Source: Owenia fusiformis
Taxonomy: Eukaryota > Annelida > Polychaeta > Sabellida > Oweniidae
Assembly: GCA_903813345.2 (NCBI GenBank)
Contig: CAIIXF020000002.1
Span: 31,366,926 to 31,430,925 of the forward strand
Reading direction: 5' to 3'
Length of the DNA: 64,000 bases
The notes below the pieces were generated by a model. That model did no database searches, was not told where the DNA came from, and saw only the letters and a program-made list of their open reading frames with translations. The position numbers and the translations under genes were made by a program. Positions 51,703-62,755 of the stretch are shown here, piece after piece; position 1 is the first letter of the stretch; each line of letters begins with the position of its first letter.

Positions 51703-53535
51703 ATGCCCGGCAATACAATGGAAAACGCACTGCTGGAACCACAGGGCTTCGGCGAGGTAATCTCTAATGCCATACTGCTTACAAACGATCAATCATGCAC
51801 CCCATTGACTCAAACTTCAATTCAACCTTTAGTCCAGTCAAGCAACGTTGAATCAAATGAAAACGAGGAATATTTTGATAGTCAAGTCCAAACTGAAGAC
51901 GATGAACTAAGTCAAATTCCCTGTGGACAAGGGGTGTTCCAAAATCTAGACGAAATTCTTGAGAATTTGCCTAAGGATATTTACATTGAACGTTTGCTGG
52001 CACATTGCAGATGTGCTAACTTATCAATAGACGCATACAGAACATTTCTTGTCGATAGGGCTTATTTGATCCCGAACTGTCCCCAGACACCACTCATAAA
52101 TAGGAAAGGGGGACCCAAGGTTGACCGTGACAGCAAGCTAGCCCAAGACTGCTATGCATTATACACTCTGGTTAAGGATGGAATACATCCAGAAGTGGCG
52201 TCCATATTCACAAAGAATGGTGAATCACAACTGTCACAGCGCCCCTCGCTGTCAAGGCCGCTCACACGCTCAAACGGTGAATTCTCTGGATCTGCTACAC
52301 CTGTATCAACTCCCCTTACCAACATTGAACACTCGCATCGTATTGCTGCAAACGCAGCAAAGGTAACCGAGCTATGTCAAAGAATGATAACCATTGAAGA
52401 ACTCTTTGACAAACTGAATTCTGATCATTCATCGATCATCACTAGATTGGATAAAATCGAAGCAATCCAAAATTCGCAAAATGACACACTTGTCTCTCTT
52501 TCAAACGATATTAAAGTGTCACGAACACTAACGCATGACCTAAACGAAAGGACAACCAGTCTAAAGCAGGAACTGAACCACCATAGCCTACACATGAATA
52601 ACAGCAAACAGGATATTAAGCGCGTAAAGCAAGACGTCCTGGGCATTCGTGAAAGCTTGAATCTAAGTGGTTTATTCCTAGACATTCCCATTATCAGTTC
52701 GACCACGGTCCCCACCCCAAGCCCCTCGGTTGGGCTTTCGTCGACAGTGTCAGTCTCGAATCCCTCAAAGGAACCTGACATTCGCATGTCAAATTCCAGA
52801 GTCTCCAGTACCGTCCATCAAGCAAGAATAGAGACGTCCGCTATTTCCACGTCAACATTTGCTAAGCCCAGGGCGACGTCAGCAAGCACGACGTCAGCAA
52901 ACACAACGTCAGCAAACATGACGCCAGCATGTTCGACGGCAGCAAGCACATCAAATTACCAAGGTCGTAAACTCAGTGATACTCACAAAGCTTCCCTCAC
53001 TGACGGCACCGCCAAGGGTCCCTTATCGATGTCAACGTCCAGTAATCTAACATGTCAAGATTCCTCAATCTCAGACAGGCCGAAGGACATCGGCGCCCGA
53101 CTGCAATCCATCGCCAACTCAAGCAGCCAAGGTAACCTGTCAGAAAGACATCTTGGAGATCGCCATCGATTTCCAAGCCACGTCAATCGTTCAGAAAACC
53201 ATGAGGAACAAGTGGTAGGATTCATTGGTATAGTGCGTCAAAAAACAAAACGCTACCATATCAGTGGCATAGATCCTAGAGTTTCAGAATCTGCCATAAG
53301 GCAGCATGTAACGTCAAAAGGTGCCAGAATAACTCATTTTAGGTTTATAAGTTCAAAAAACCCTAGGGGTGTAACCGCCAAAATAAACGTCCATTTCGAA
53401 GACGCTAGTCTTCTTGAAAACTGCAAATTCTGGCCTTCTGGAGTTACATGCCGCCCCTGGCTTTCTAATATTCAGTATGACAACCGGCCTGCTTTTCATA
53501 GGTCAAGTCAGCGTGTAAACGATTATGTGGACTAG
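51703..53535 (+). CDS. LINE C ORF1 protein
   Basis: 610 residues without zinc knuckles or an esterase. An acidic N-terminus is followed by a conserved-looking block (GVFQNLDEILENLPKDIYIE, AHCRCANLSIDAYRTFL), a coiled coil at about 225-320, a long Ser/Thr-rich linker with a degenerate TSANTTSANMTPA-type repeat, and a C-terminal RRM-like segment (RYHISGIDPRVSESAIRQHV, RFISSKNPRG, AKINVHFED). Likely an RNA-binding nucleoprotein for retrotransposition. The start at 51,703 is ATGCCC; no earlier in-frame ATG was taken. Confidence 0.85.
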   Translation: MPGNTMENALLEPQGFGEVISNAILLTNDQSCTPLTQTSIQPLVQSSNVESNENEEYFDSQVQTEDDELSQIPCGQGVFQNLDEILENLPKDIYIERLLAHCRCANLSIDAYRTFLVDRAYLIPNCPQTPLINRKGGPKVDRDSKLAQDCYALYTLVKDGIHPEVASIFTKNGESQLSQRPSLSRPLTRSNGEFSGSATPVSTPLTNIEHSHRIAANAAKVTELCQRMITIEELFDKLNSDHSSIITRLDKIEAIQNSQNDTLVSLSNDIKVSRTLTHDLNERTTSLKQELNHHSLHMNNSKQDIKRVKQDVLGIRESLNLSGLFLDIPIISSTTVPTPSPSVGLSSTVSVSNPSKEPDIRMSNSRVSSTVHQARIETSAISTSTFAKPRATSASTTSANTTSANMTPACSTAASTSNYQGRKLSDTHKASLTDGTAKGPLSMSTSSNLTCQDSSISDRPKDIGARLQSIANSSSQGNLSERHLGDRHRFPSHVNRSENHEEQVVGFIGIVRQKTKRYHISGIDPRVSESAIRQHVTSKGARITHFRFISSKNPRGVTAKINVHFEDASLLENCKFWPSGVTCRPWLSNIQYDNRPAFHRSSQRVNDYVD

Positions 53536-56500
53536 TTTTCCGAGCTCAGTTTATGTCACATTTTGCATGTTTCTTATGAATTTGAACCTACTAGCTTGGA
53601 ATGTAGACGGAATTATGCAGAGTGCACTTGCATTGGACGATTTATTGAATTTCAATGATATTGATATTTGTTGCATATCCGAACATAAACTGTTTAATGA
53701 CAATCTGTTTTTCATTAACAGCGTAAACAGACATTATGACTCATTTTCTCGTGCAGATGCATCGCTCGATCCATTTGATCCACACAGACGTGGAAAGGGG
53801 GGTGTATCTTTACTGTGGAAACGTTCGCTTGGGAAGTCTGTGACAAGGCTTAACAACATTTCTAGTGACAGAATCGTAGGTATTGAAGTATTGGTTGAGA
53901 GCAATGTAAGACTTTATATATTTTCTGTATATCTACCTGCCAGCAATTACTCACTGCCAATATTTATTGACTATATAGACAATCTTAGAGACATTATTAC
54001 TTACTATTCATCTATGGGTATTGTAATTGTTTTAGGTGATTTCAACGCCCATCTTAATGGGCCAAGACTTATAAAACCTAAATTAAATGACAGAAGTTCG
54101 TTGTTTCAAAACATTCTTGATGATTTTGATATGTTGTCATTAATGGTGAATGAATCATGCTCAGGACCACCCTATACTTGTTTACCTAAAAACAAATCAC
54201 CACCTTGTACTATCGACCATATTGTCATTCCTTCGTCAAAGCTGGACCTGGTTGAGCATTGCAGCGTATTATCACATGACGTAACACATTTCTCGGATCA
54301 TTTCCCTGTGAAAGCTACATTTAAATTTAAAGCTTCGTCACAAGCTGCCAATGCTTCCTCGACCAGGCCAACTCTTGCATGGGAAAAAATTCCACTTGAC
54401 ACCATTAAAGATACATATACGTCTTACCTTTCAGATAGGCTAGCCCCCATCAAGGACGACGTTGAGCATGATCGCATACAGAGCACAAGTGATCTTAACA
54501 ATAGAATAGTAGACGCAATGAGTTTATCTGGTGAAAAGACCATACCCTCTAAGAAATTCCGTCCTTACTTAAAACCTTACTGGAAGTTGGGAAACGTAAA
54601 AGAGTTGTATAAAAAACAGAAGGTTAGCAGAATATCTTGGATCATTTCAGGCAGACCTCGTGGTATGTCTCACCAGTCTTACCGTGAATATAAAGACGCC
54701 AAGAAAAAGTTTAGACACGCCCAGCGTCTCGCGATTGATGAATGGACTTCTTCCATTTACGATGAGATCGACACAGCCGCGGAGACTGATCAGAAGCTCA
54801 TGTGGGCTATTATGAAACGTCAGAGAGGCAAAACGATCGCGACATGCGAAGAGCTTAAACTCGGAGATCAAGTGATTCGCGACCCCCTGCTTATTACTAA
54901 CGCTTTCGCCAAACACTCTCATAGAATATTTTCCAAATTATCGTCTCCCACGTTCGATGACGCGTTCAAGACCCGGGTCGAAAACGAGGTCGATTCCATT
55001 TTAGGCGACAACCACGCAATAGCCAATGATCCAATTCTAAACCTCCCTTTCACGGATCATGAGGTTAGTGATGGTATAAGGAAGCTTAAAAAACGAAAAG
55101 CTTCTAGCCACGACGGCATTTCAAATGAACATCTCATTCACGGAGGTGAGTCCATTGTAAGCATTCTAGCTATGCTTTTCAACCTGATAACATTCACAAT
55201 GACTCTACCACTTGCTTTTTCACAGGGTTTAATAGCGAAATTACACAAAGGTGGTCCGAAATCTAGGCTTGATCTTAATAACTATAGGGACATTACCCTT
55301 CTCCCTGTGATAGAAAAGCTATGGGAGTCATTAGTGAAGGTTCGGATTGACAAGACTGAGTGCACTTCTGGTACCAGATTTCACAAGAGCCCCCAACAGA
55401 ATGCTTATGAAAAGGGTCTCAGCTGCACGACTTGCAACTTTAATATTACTGAGACAATCAATTCCAACAGTGAGCTTGGTCAGAAAACATTTATGGCAAG
55501 TCTTGACAGCGCTAAAGCATTCGATTCCATATGGCACGCAGGGTTGTTTCTTAAGCTTCACAAGCTTGGGCTCCAAGGCCGATTCTGGATAATAATGTAC
55601 CGGCTGTACAGCAATTTAAGCGGCGCGATAATCTTTAAGGGGCATCAGTCTGATTGGTTCTCTATCAGTCAATCAGTCCGCCAAGGCGGGGTGCTTTCGG
55701 GCTGGCTCTACACCCTATACATCGACGAATTACTTTGTCTACTTGAAAGATCAAACTTCGGATCAATGATAAGCTGCATTTCTTGCAGCGCCCCCACGTA
55801 CGCAGACGATGTCTCCCTTCTTGCCAATAACAGGGACAGTCTTAATAACTTGATTTCAATTGCCATTAATTACTCCCAAAAGTGGAGGTTCAAGATAAAT
55901 GTTTCAAAATCAAGCGTGATAACATTTGGCGAGTCGAAACCTGTAAATGAGAAACTACGGAAAACACGCGAGTGGTCTATTCAAAACGATTTGTTAGTTG
56001 AGGTTGATCGATGTAAACATCTCGGAAACATATACCAAGCTTCGATGAAAAACACTGATGCAGTCTCCAGCGCGTGTCATAAGTTAAAAGGCAGTTTTGC
56101 ATCGCTGGCAGGAATTGGTGTACATCCGAAGGGTCTCACCCCTTTAACTGGCATACATCTAATTAAGACCATTTGTATTCCCACTGCACTTTACGGATGC
56201 GAGCTGTGGTTTAATATCACAAAATCGGAAATTCTTAAGTTAGAAATTGCTCAACGTTTCATCCTCAAAAGTCTATTTGAATTGTTCAAATCTACCAGAA
56301 CTGATATTGTATATGCTTTAACTGATCTGTTACCAGTCCAGTTCACACTTGACCTACGAAAGCTGTCGTTTCTCGGTCTGCTTTGCAACATGCAACAGCT
56401 GACGTTGACAAAGGACATCTTTCTGTTTAGAGCAAATTTACTTTACGGCGGAAATCACCGGCAGGCAGGATTTGTCGCCGACATTTCAAACATTCTGAAA

Positions 56501-57031
56501 ACCTACGAATTAGAACAATACCTGATTCAATATCTAGACAACGGGTATTTTCCAAATAGCATCTTGTGGAAACGCATTTGTAAATATGTAGTCAGACAAC
56601 GCTTCCTAGTTCAAAGTGAATCTCAACGCAATGACATCAGAATTTCCGTTTCTGTTTTGAGAGCTCATAATCTTTGGAACTTAGCCAGAAAACGGAATTA
56701 TCTACTTCCGTATATTCTCACAGCAGTCAAAGTTTTAGCCATGCCCGTGAATGACTCCAACCTTCTTTGCGATAGATGTGGCAATTTCTATAAGGATGCT
56801 ATAAATCACATGTTAATAGACTGTAATGAGTACAATCACATGAGGAATAAACTCATTATTGACATTGCGTTACCCAACAACCACCCAGCGTTCGATCCAA
56901 GAGAAATCTGTGCTTCTGTATGCGGCCCTGCCTCGGAGTCATTTGAGATACATAATTTAGAGCTCATCCTGAGATACATTCATATAGTCATATCAGACTC
57001 AGGGATTAGTCTCGTACCCTTATTTGCATAA
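53525..57031 (+). CDS. LINE C ORF2: endonuclease and reverse transcriptase
   Basis: 1,168 residues. APE endonuclease: NLLAWNVDGIM, ICCISEHKL, VLGDFNAHLNGP, TIDHIVIP and HFSDHFPVKA. RT: KASSHDGISNEHLIHGG, NNYRDITLLPVIEKLWES, ASLDSAKAFDSIWH, VRQGGVLSGWLYTLYIDELL and YADDVSLLANN. C-terminal knuckle: CDRCGNFYKDAINHMLIDC. All catalytic motifs are present. The ATG at 53,525 overlaps the end of ORF1 (11 nt), so translation may depend on termination-reinitiation; a second ATG at 53,569 could also serve. Confidence 0.93.
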   Translation: MWTSFPSSVYVTFCMFLMNLNLLAWNVDGIMQSALALDDLLNFNDIDICCISEHKLFNDNLFFINSVNRHYDSFSRADASLDPFDPHRRGKGGVSLLWKRSLGKSVTRLNNISSDRIVGIEVLVESNVRLYIFSVYLPASNYSLPIFIDYIDNLRDIITYYSSMGIVIVLGDFNAHLNGPRLIKPKLNDRSSLFQNILDDFDMLSLMVNESCSGPPYTCLPKNKSPPCTIDHIVIPSSKLDLVEHCSVLSHDVTHFSDHFPVKATFKFKASSQAANASSTRPTLAWEKIPLDTIKDTYTSYLSDRLAPIKDDVEHDRIQSTSDLNNRIVDAMSLSGEKTIPSKKFRPYLKPYWKLGNVKELYKKQKVSRISWIISGRPRGMSHQSYREYKDAKKKFRHAQRLAIDEWTSSIYDEIDTAAETDQKLMWAIMKRQRGKTIATCEELKLGDQVIRDPLLITNAFAKHSHRIFSKLSSPTFDDAFKTRVENEVDSILGDNHAIANDPILNLPFTDHEVSDGIRKLKKRKASSHDGISNEHLIHGGESIVSILAMLFNLITFTMTLPLAFSQGLIAKLHKGGPKSRLDLNNYRDITLLPVIEKLWESLVKVRIDKTECTSGTRFHKSPQQNAYEKGLSCTTCNFNITETINSNSELGQKTFMASLDSAKAFDSIWHAGLFLKLHKLGLQGRFWIIMYRLYSNLSGAIIFKGHQSDWFSISQSVRQGGVLSGWLYTLYIDELLCLLERSNFGSMISCISCSAPTYADDVSLLANNRDSLNNLISIAINYSQKWRFKINVSKSSVITFGESKPVNEKLRKTREWSIQNDLLVEVDRCKHLGNIYQASMKNTDAVSSACHKLKGSFASLAGIGVHPKGLTPLTGIHLIKTICIPTALYGCELWFNITKSEILKLEIAQRFILKSLFELFKSTRTDIVYALTDLLPVQFTLDLRKLSFLGLLCNMQQLTLTKDIFLFRANLLYGGNHRQAGFVADISNILKTYELEQYLIQYLDNGYFPNSILWKRICKYVVRQRFLVQSESQRNDIRISVSVLRAHNLWNLARKRNYLLPYILTAVKVLAMPVNDSNLLCDRCGNFYKDAINHMLIDCNEYNHMRNKLIIDIALPNNHPAFDPREICASVCGPASESFEIHNLELILRYIHIVISDSGISLVPLFA

Positions 57032-57178
57032 ACTTGCAGAAGATCTTGTAATCTGAAATTTTTATACTACTTTTAAAGATTGTAAATATGTTGTCACCTT
57101 GTTTATGTTTATGTTTTATGTTTATTGTATTAATCAAACATTGTAATTAGTTTATATGAAATCCGATTTAAAATCGGG

Positions 57179-57184
57179 AATAAA
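57179..57184 (+). terminator. Polyadenylation signal of LINE C
   Basis: AATAAA in GGGAATAAAAGATAC, just before the ATAC-type tail and the junction with the second host copy. Confidence 0.6.
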
Positions 57185-57200
57185 AGATACATACATACAT

Positions 57201-60200
57201 TTACAACAGCACTACGGTATATGATTGTGATGTGGGTAATATCCTGATAGGTAATTTTACTTCGAGATGTCTTGAAGATTCTACTTGGACAACCCCACCC
57301 TTCTGTTTGTTTATAGACTGTCATGACCCTCCATATGTCTCTAACAGTACAGCAGGGTTAACTGACAACAGAACAACAGTTTATGCCAAAGTAGACTATG
57401 AATGTGATATAGGATACGACATGGTAGGAAACAGTACAGCTTCCTGTAGTGTTAGTGGAAATTGGAGTGACATACCTGTTTGTGTTATTGCAGACTGTGG
57501 GGAACCTCCAAATGTCCTTTTCTCAACATGGGACCCAAACACCACAACCACCTACGATAGTGTGGTAACACACACATGCTTAAAAGGGTATGAAATGGGA
57601 ATAATCGAACCAAACACTTCGAGAAATGCCTGTTCTGAAAATGGCTGTAATGATGATGATTTTACATGTTCTAAAAACATAATTTGTGATAAGGAGCTAT
57701 CTGATAATAGTTCATTTGAATGTCCAACAAACAGAAGCTGTGATGAGTTCCTTGATAGAGTTGATACCATTCGCTGCCTACCGACTGGAAATTGGAGCAC
57801 TACCCCAGTGTGTAACCCTAAGGACTGTGGCTTGCTTAATATAAGTAATGGTATCATGACATACTTTGATAACTCAACTACATATGGCTCAAATGTTAGT
57901 ATATTGTGTGACGAGGCATATCATCTTAGTGGAGACTCGACATTGCAATGCAGCGCTGATGGGCAATGGTCAAATATAAGTGAATGTGTAGCAATAGATT
58001 GTTTCGACGTCCCATTTGTCAACTATGGTGAATTTGTCAACCCATCAAATGACACCCTTTATGGAAGTGTGGTGAATTATACATGTGATATTGGGTATTT
58101 TATGACTGGCAATAGCTCCATAACCTGTATGAACAATGGGTCCTGGTCATCCCCTCCAGAATGTACCATCCATAATTGCGGAGGAATGCCTAATATAAGT
58201 AATGGTATAGGAAGATTAACACATGAAACGCTCTTCAATATGTCCACAGTCAACAATACACATCTTGACCCATTAAATGGAGCGACTGTATATGTGCGTA
58301 ATACAACTTCAACTGACACGATGGATATCAAAATTGTTACAGAAAATACCACACACGTACCTAACATGACTGTCACTGAATTATGGAATATCACGTCTAC
58401 TGTTAATATTCTGAATAATGATGATGGAAATACTTCAACAACAGCTTTTGATAAAATAAATAATTCCATGATAAGCAATGAAACAAATATACAGAATCGG
58501 TCAAATGTACATTTAATAACATCTGATAGTGTAATCCATAACCAGGAAGACACAGCTTTTAGTACGACATATCTTTCCATGGGGGAATACACCTGTAATG
58601 ATGGCTTCACTATGTACGGAGATCCCACGATCACCTGTATGGCTGACGGAACCTGGTCACCAGCCCCAGTTTGCAGTCTTTATGAATGTGGTGAAATGCC
58701 AGTAGTCCACAACGCTGATGTAGCTGTTAATATTGATAACACGAATGATAAGATTATAGCCACCTTTACATGTGTAACTGGTTACTTAATCGTCGGGAAT
58801 GAGTCAATCGAATGTGAAGCTGGTTTCTCGTGGACTACTGATACCCCTAAATGTGAGATTGTGAATTGTGGAATGCCACGAAAGGTTGCCAGAGCAACAC
58901 GAGAGGTCACAGATATTACATATGGAAGCATAGTGAAGTATACTTGTGAGAAAGGAAATATTTTACATGGTTGTCCTACAGCTGAATGCAAGGAAGATGG
59001 TTCTTGGGGTCCTTACCCAGAATGTTCCTTGGTGGATTGCGGGCCTTTGCCTAGAGTTCAAAATGCAATGAGTCATCTAAGAGGTACCAAGACAACCTAT
59101 GGGAGAAGCGCATACTACACATGTGCATGGGGTCACAGGGCCTATGGCGATACAGATATTCGATGCCAAGCAAATGGTATGTGGTCCTATCCTTGTGTTT
59201 GTAGTCCTCTAGATTGTGGGGATATCCCTTTAGTCTTGAATTCAGGTCATACAGTGAAGCTATCACAAACTATTGTTTTGAAAATCAACTACCGGTGCGA
59301 TCCGGGATATAAACTAATTGGTCACCCACAAGTTACATGTATGGAAACTGAAGAATGGTCCCAAGTTCCCAATTGTAATTTGATTACAACCACACCATTG
59401 GCAACCTCACCATCTACAACCACGACTTCACCAAGGCCATCGACAACTGCATTACAATCAACATTGTTAGACAGTACAACAAAACAATTCACTACTACTG
59501 CCGGCACAACACAAGTGTCTACAACGGAACTGTTAACAACGCTGTATAGTGTTGCCACTGAGCCTCCTAAGGTTGTATACAAGCGGGTTAAAAAGATAGA
59601 AATTCCTCCAGAGGAAGCGAAACATGCTCAGGTATAATAATAAGCTTATTCAGTCAGTCATTCAAATGAAAAAAAACAATGGAAGGTTCTTCACTATAAA
59701 TGTATACACATAAAGATAACTCATGATCTGACAAGAGGTGGGCAGATTCATAAAATCATTATAATCACATCACAAAGAACATTGATCGAGGAAAATAACG
59801 CAGATGCGAGTAGGTAGTTACCAGTTTCACCACCAGGTGGCTCGTTCGGGTTAGATAGCATGGCGGGTATAGTAGACAGTTCCCTTTAACTTAAATTACA
59901 TCTGTTCATTGGTTCAATTTTCAAATAATCCTTATGTATTTAATAGTTATGCAAATCAAAATATGTCCAGTAAATGAAAATTTTATCTGACCAATACAAG
60001 AAAAGATATTTCACTTTTTGTGATTTTGTAACATGGGCTCTATGGATAATCAACCCGAACTAGAAGTCACACTTTCAAAAATAATCAAATTTTCAAACTT
60101 GATAAACAATTTTCGAAACCATATTTCTAGATGTACTTTTATATGTAGATTTCAAATATAACATCGCTTTGACTGAATTTTGAATATTTAATGGCGTAAA

Positions 60201-60569
60201 TCAAGATTTTTTCTACTCGCATCTAGTCTATTGATAACGACAGAGTTTTGTATTGAAACCATATGACGTCGTGTTTCATTTCTTCCTTATTTTACTCGCA
60301 CACAGATATGTGGCGTCATGAAATAAAGGCATGTAATACAACAATTATGTCCGTATCATTGAATATATGATATATGTAATAGCTAAGCATTGTGGTATAT
60401 ATTTTCTTTAAGTACGGAATATTATAAATTGTATCTATATGTGGTGTTTTAGGTTGTTAGTATGCCTGTAGCTGTATTTCCTGCTATATTCCTTGGAGTT
60501 TTATTACTCACAGATCTACCAAAGATCATCCTGGATTGCAGGCAGGGATTTAGAAACATAAGGCATTGA
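57201..60569 (+). pseudogene. Orphan duplicate of the 3' exons (10 CCPs, stalk, TM)
   Basis: Begins inside CCP 12 and keeps an open frame to the donor at 59,631, then the TM exon from 60,453. In the TM exon GGA has become TGA (60,567-60,569), so the tail would end ...GFRNIRH and lose the last 15 residues. The frame upstream meets a TAA in the LINE tail at 57,181, and there is no start codon, promoter or signal peptide. The native gene has its own poly-A signal before the LINE, so this copy is probably not part of the normal transcript. Confidence 0.88.
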
Positions 60570-60674
60570 CTTCGGCAGTACATTAAATCGAGGAACAGAA
60601 TTGCAACCGCATGATATATACAGATTTTATCAAAGCAATTCATTTTGTTGGCCTTAATTAACAACAGTTGATAC

Positions 60675-60680
60675 AATAAA
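60675..60680 (+). terminator. Duplicated polyadenylation signal
   Basis: AATAAA in the second copy, equivalent to 51,270-51,275. Confidence 0.6.
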
Positions 60681-60853
60681 AAAATCATATATAAATTAAC
60701 ATGATTAAATCAAGCTATGCTGAGACATAGTGTATTTGAATTGAGTGTATCCGTGGCTTAAGTAACAACATGCTGTATGTAAAGTGGCACGAGGTATTAG
60801 TCTAGTCAATATTTTTGAAAGGGGGCCATATGATCCACAATATGATTGTCACC

Positions 60854-61290
60854 AGTCAGTCAATTCTGTTACGCGGAATATGGAATATATTCATGGTTGT
60901 GCGGTATTGTTATATTCCGCAGTGAATCTGCGATATATTGAATTGATTCCAGTTAATATCCAATACTCACCTGCGGAATATGTCGTACTCACCTTCGGAT
61001 TGTGCCGTATACCGAGGGTGAAAATGTAATGCAGAAAGTCACGATTTGATTGGTCGAAAGAATCGATTCTAAATGTAAAACTGCGCTTGATTACCAATAT
61101 TGTTAGCGTTACAAGTACTATAATATATGAATCTTGGATTGATTAAGTATATATTTGTGATTGCCAATACAACAATGCATAAATACCCTCGATTTTGTAG
61201 GTTTTTATCTGGTCTTCGTCAAATGTTGATTTGGTTAAAAAACTCCAAACGTACTAAGTAATTCGTTTATTTCTGTGTAATATTGTTTCT
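60854..61290. other. Intergenic, weakly palindromic repeat
   Basis: At 60,875-61,020 the phrases GCGGAATATG and TATTCCGCAG recur in both orientations, suggesting another hairpin-type repeat. Nothing coding was seen. Confidence 0.4.
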
Positions 61291-61329
61291 CTAGAATGTG
61301 TATTGGTGTGTAACATAAAACAACATGAA

Positions 61330-61755
61330 ACAATACAGGTACCACTGGTGCACGGTTACGTAAAAGCATGTCATTTTTCTCGCCTGTAGGTAAGGTTCAC
61401 AGATTAGATTTCCTTTAAAACTAGTTCCATTCGGTGACGAATTGTTAGTCCATTCTCTTGTTTTCTCAGAGCCACTCAAAATATTAACTGTAAGTGAACT
61501 GTGTATAAACAGGCCATATGACATGACAAATCGAGAACAGGAACGTGGTGTATTTTGTAAATAATTAGGATTCAGAGGCAATGTCGTTAGACGACTACGT
61601 ACTATACATTTCATGGACATTATTATGGCTTGGGTAGAACATATTAGGTGGTTTCCAATGCTCAATTGGTTTTGTGTGATCGTATGTAGGATACATCTAT
61701 ATACCCCAAGGTTCTTAGGCAATGTAGACCATGCCCTAACTTCAAAATTAAACAA
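61330..61755 (-). CDS. Possible MAM-like exon on the minus strand
   Basis: A 154-residue open frame (stop at 61,291) whose pattern recalls MAM domains: MFNFEVRAWS, GNHLICSTQAIIM, RSRLTTLPLNPNYL, RSCSRFVMSYGLFIHSSLTV, NILSGSEKTREW and SSPNGTSFKG. In MAM domains one expects FE...W, GN..., RL.SP.L....C..F.Y...G.....L.V and W...G..G. Splice sites were not established and the match is weak, so it may be an exon of a neighbouring minus-strand gene, a decayed copy, or chance. Confidence 0.35.
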
Positions 61756-62084
61756 ATTACTTGTGTAGTTTTGAATTTCAAACTCGACAGTTTTTGCCTA
61801 TTTCGAATTCATATTATCCCCGGGCATCAATTTGAAAAGACTACGTTCAAAATATACATTACTGAATGCATCACCGAATGCGACGCATACACAAATCGTT
61901 CATCCTTTCATTGAAGTACACAGAAGTAGAAAAGAATGCCCCAACCTTACCCTTCTGTTCCATCGTGGCCATTTTATTGGATAAACCGTCCAACCTCGTT
62001 TTCAGATTTGGCGTAACCGTAGTTTTATAACAGCGTACTGGTGTATGTTATTCAATTGCAGTTATTCCTCCCTACATGTATATA
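61756..62084. other. Intergenic, nothing recognised
   Basis: AT-rich sequence with no feature I can support. Confidence 0.4.
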
Positions 62085-62755
62085 TAATTATCCCAACGAA
62101 CGAAGTTCGGTAGGGATATAGTGAAGCACTCCGTCCGTCCGTCTGTCCGTCCGTCCGTCCGGAAGATAACTCAAATATTAGTTTGAAAGATGTATATTGA
62201 TTTTTTTTCAAGATGGCCGCCGCTTTAAAAATGACGGGACTTTTTCGCAAAAATCATTCTAAACCAAGGTAATTAATATTATTGTTTGAAATTGTGGTAG
62301 TATATTTGCAACATCTACCTATTTCACATATATTCCGTGTTTGTCAGGGAAACAGACATTTTCGCTAATTTTTAGATCTTTCTGAAGTATAGCTTTATTA
62401 TACTCAAATGAAAGGCAATTAAGAGTAGATTGCAAATATTGTATCTTTTTCTGATTCGAGCCTCGTAAAATTCAAAATGGCCGTCTAATGTACGATTTCG
62501 CAATAATTTTTCGATCCCTTCAAAGTATGTAATACTCAAATTGAAGGAATTTTGAAGTAGATCACAATTATGGTATTATTTTTCAGATTTGTACGGTACC
62601 TCAGAAAATTCAAAATGGCTGCTTTGCAGAAATTCGCAATTCTAAAATCTAAACTTTTCAATTTTAACCAAAGTAATGAGTAAAATTGATTGGAATTCGG
62701 TAATTGATATTTTGTTCGTTGGGATTTGCTACTCCGCGGAGTTGCCGTTATCTAG
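62085..62755. mobile_element. Dispersed element with CCAACGAA ends
   Basis: Starts ATCCCAACGAACGAAGTTCG then GTAGGGATATAG and a GTCCGTCCGTC tract, and ends TTGTTCGTTGGGATTTGC then TACTCCGCGGAGTTGCCG. The head is related to the repeat at 14,904 in intron 2. The ends are inverted over CCAACGAAC / GTTCGTTGG. The superfamily is unknown. Confidence 0.55.

Larger units (their letters stand above)
51449..57199 (+). mobile_element. LINE C, full-length and apparently intact
   Basis: 5.75 kb, from CGGTAAGTACCCGG, with a 5' UTR of about 250 bp, to an (ATAC)n tail. ORF1 and ORF2 are both open and overlap by 11 nt. AATAAA at 57,179-57,184 precedes the ATACATACATACAT tail. It lies exactly between two copies of a 3.65-kb host segment and shows no short target-site duplication besides that. 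No frameshift or stop was seen, so it may be a recent and possibly mobile copy. Confidence 0.92.
57200..60853 (+). repeat. 3.65-kb direct repeat, copy 2 (orphan gene end)
   Basis: Duplicate of 47,785-51,448. Differences noticed: ACT to GCT (Thr to Ala) at about 58,443, a T-run one base shorter near 60,205, a 9-bp deletion near 60,245, CAG to TAG at the splice acceptor before 60,453, and G to T at 60,567. Host flank continues after it with AGTCAGTCAATTCTG. Confidence 0.97.

Noticed and set aside
57201-59631. Second CCP block as extra exons of the large gene (31 CCPs in all)
   Set aside because: It starts inside a CCP without a splice acceptor, after a stop in the LINE tail, and the native gene already ends with a TM exon, stop and poly-A signal upstream.
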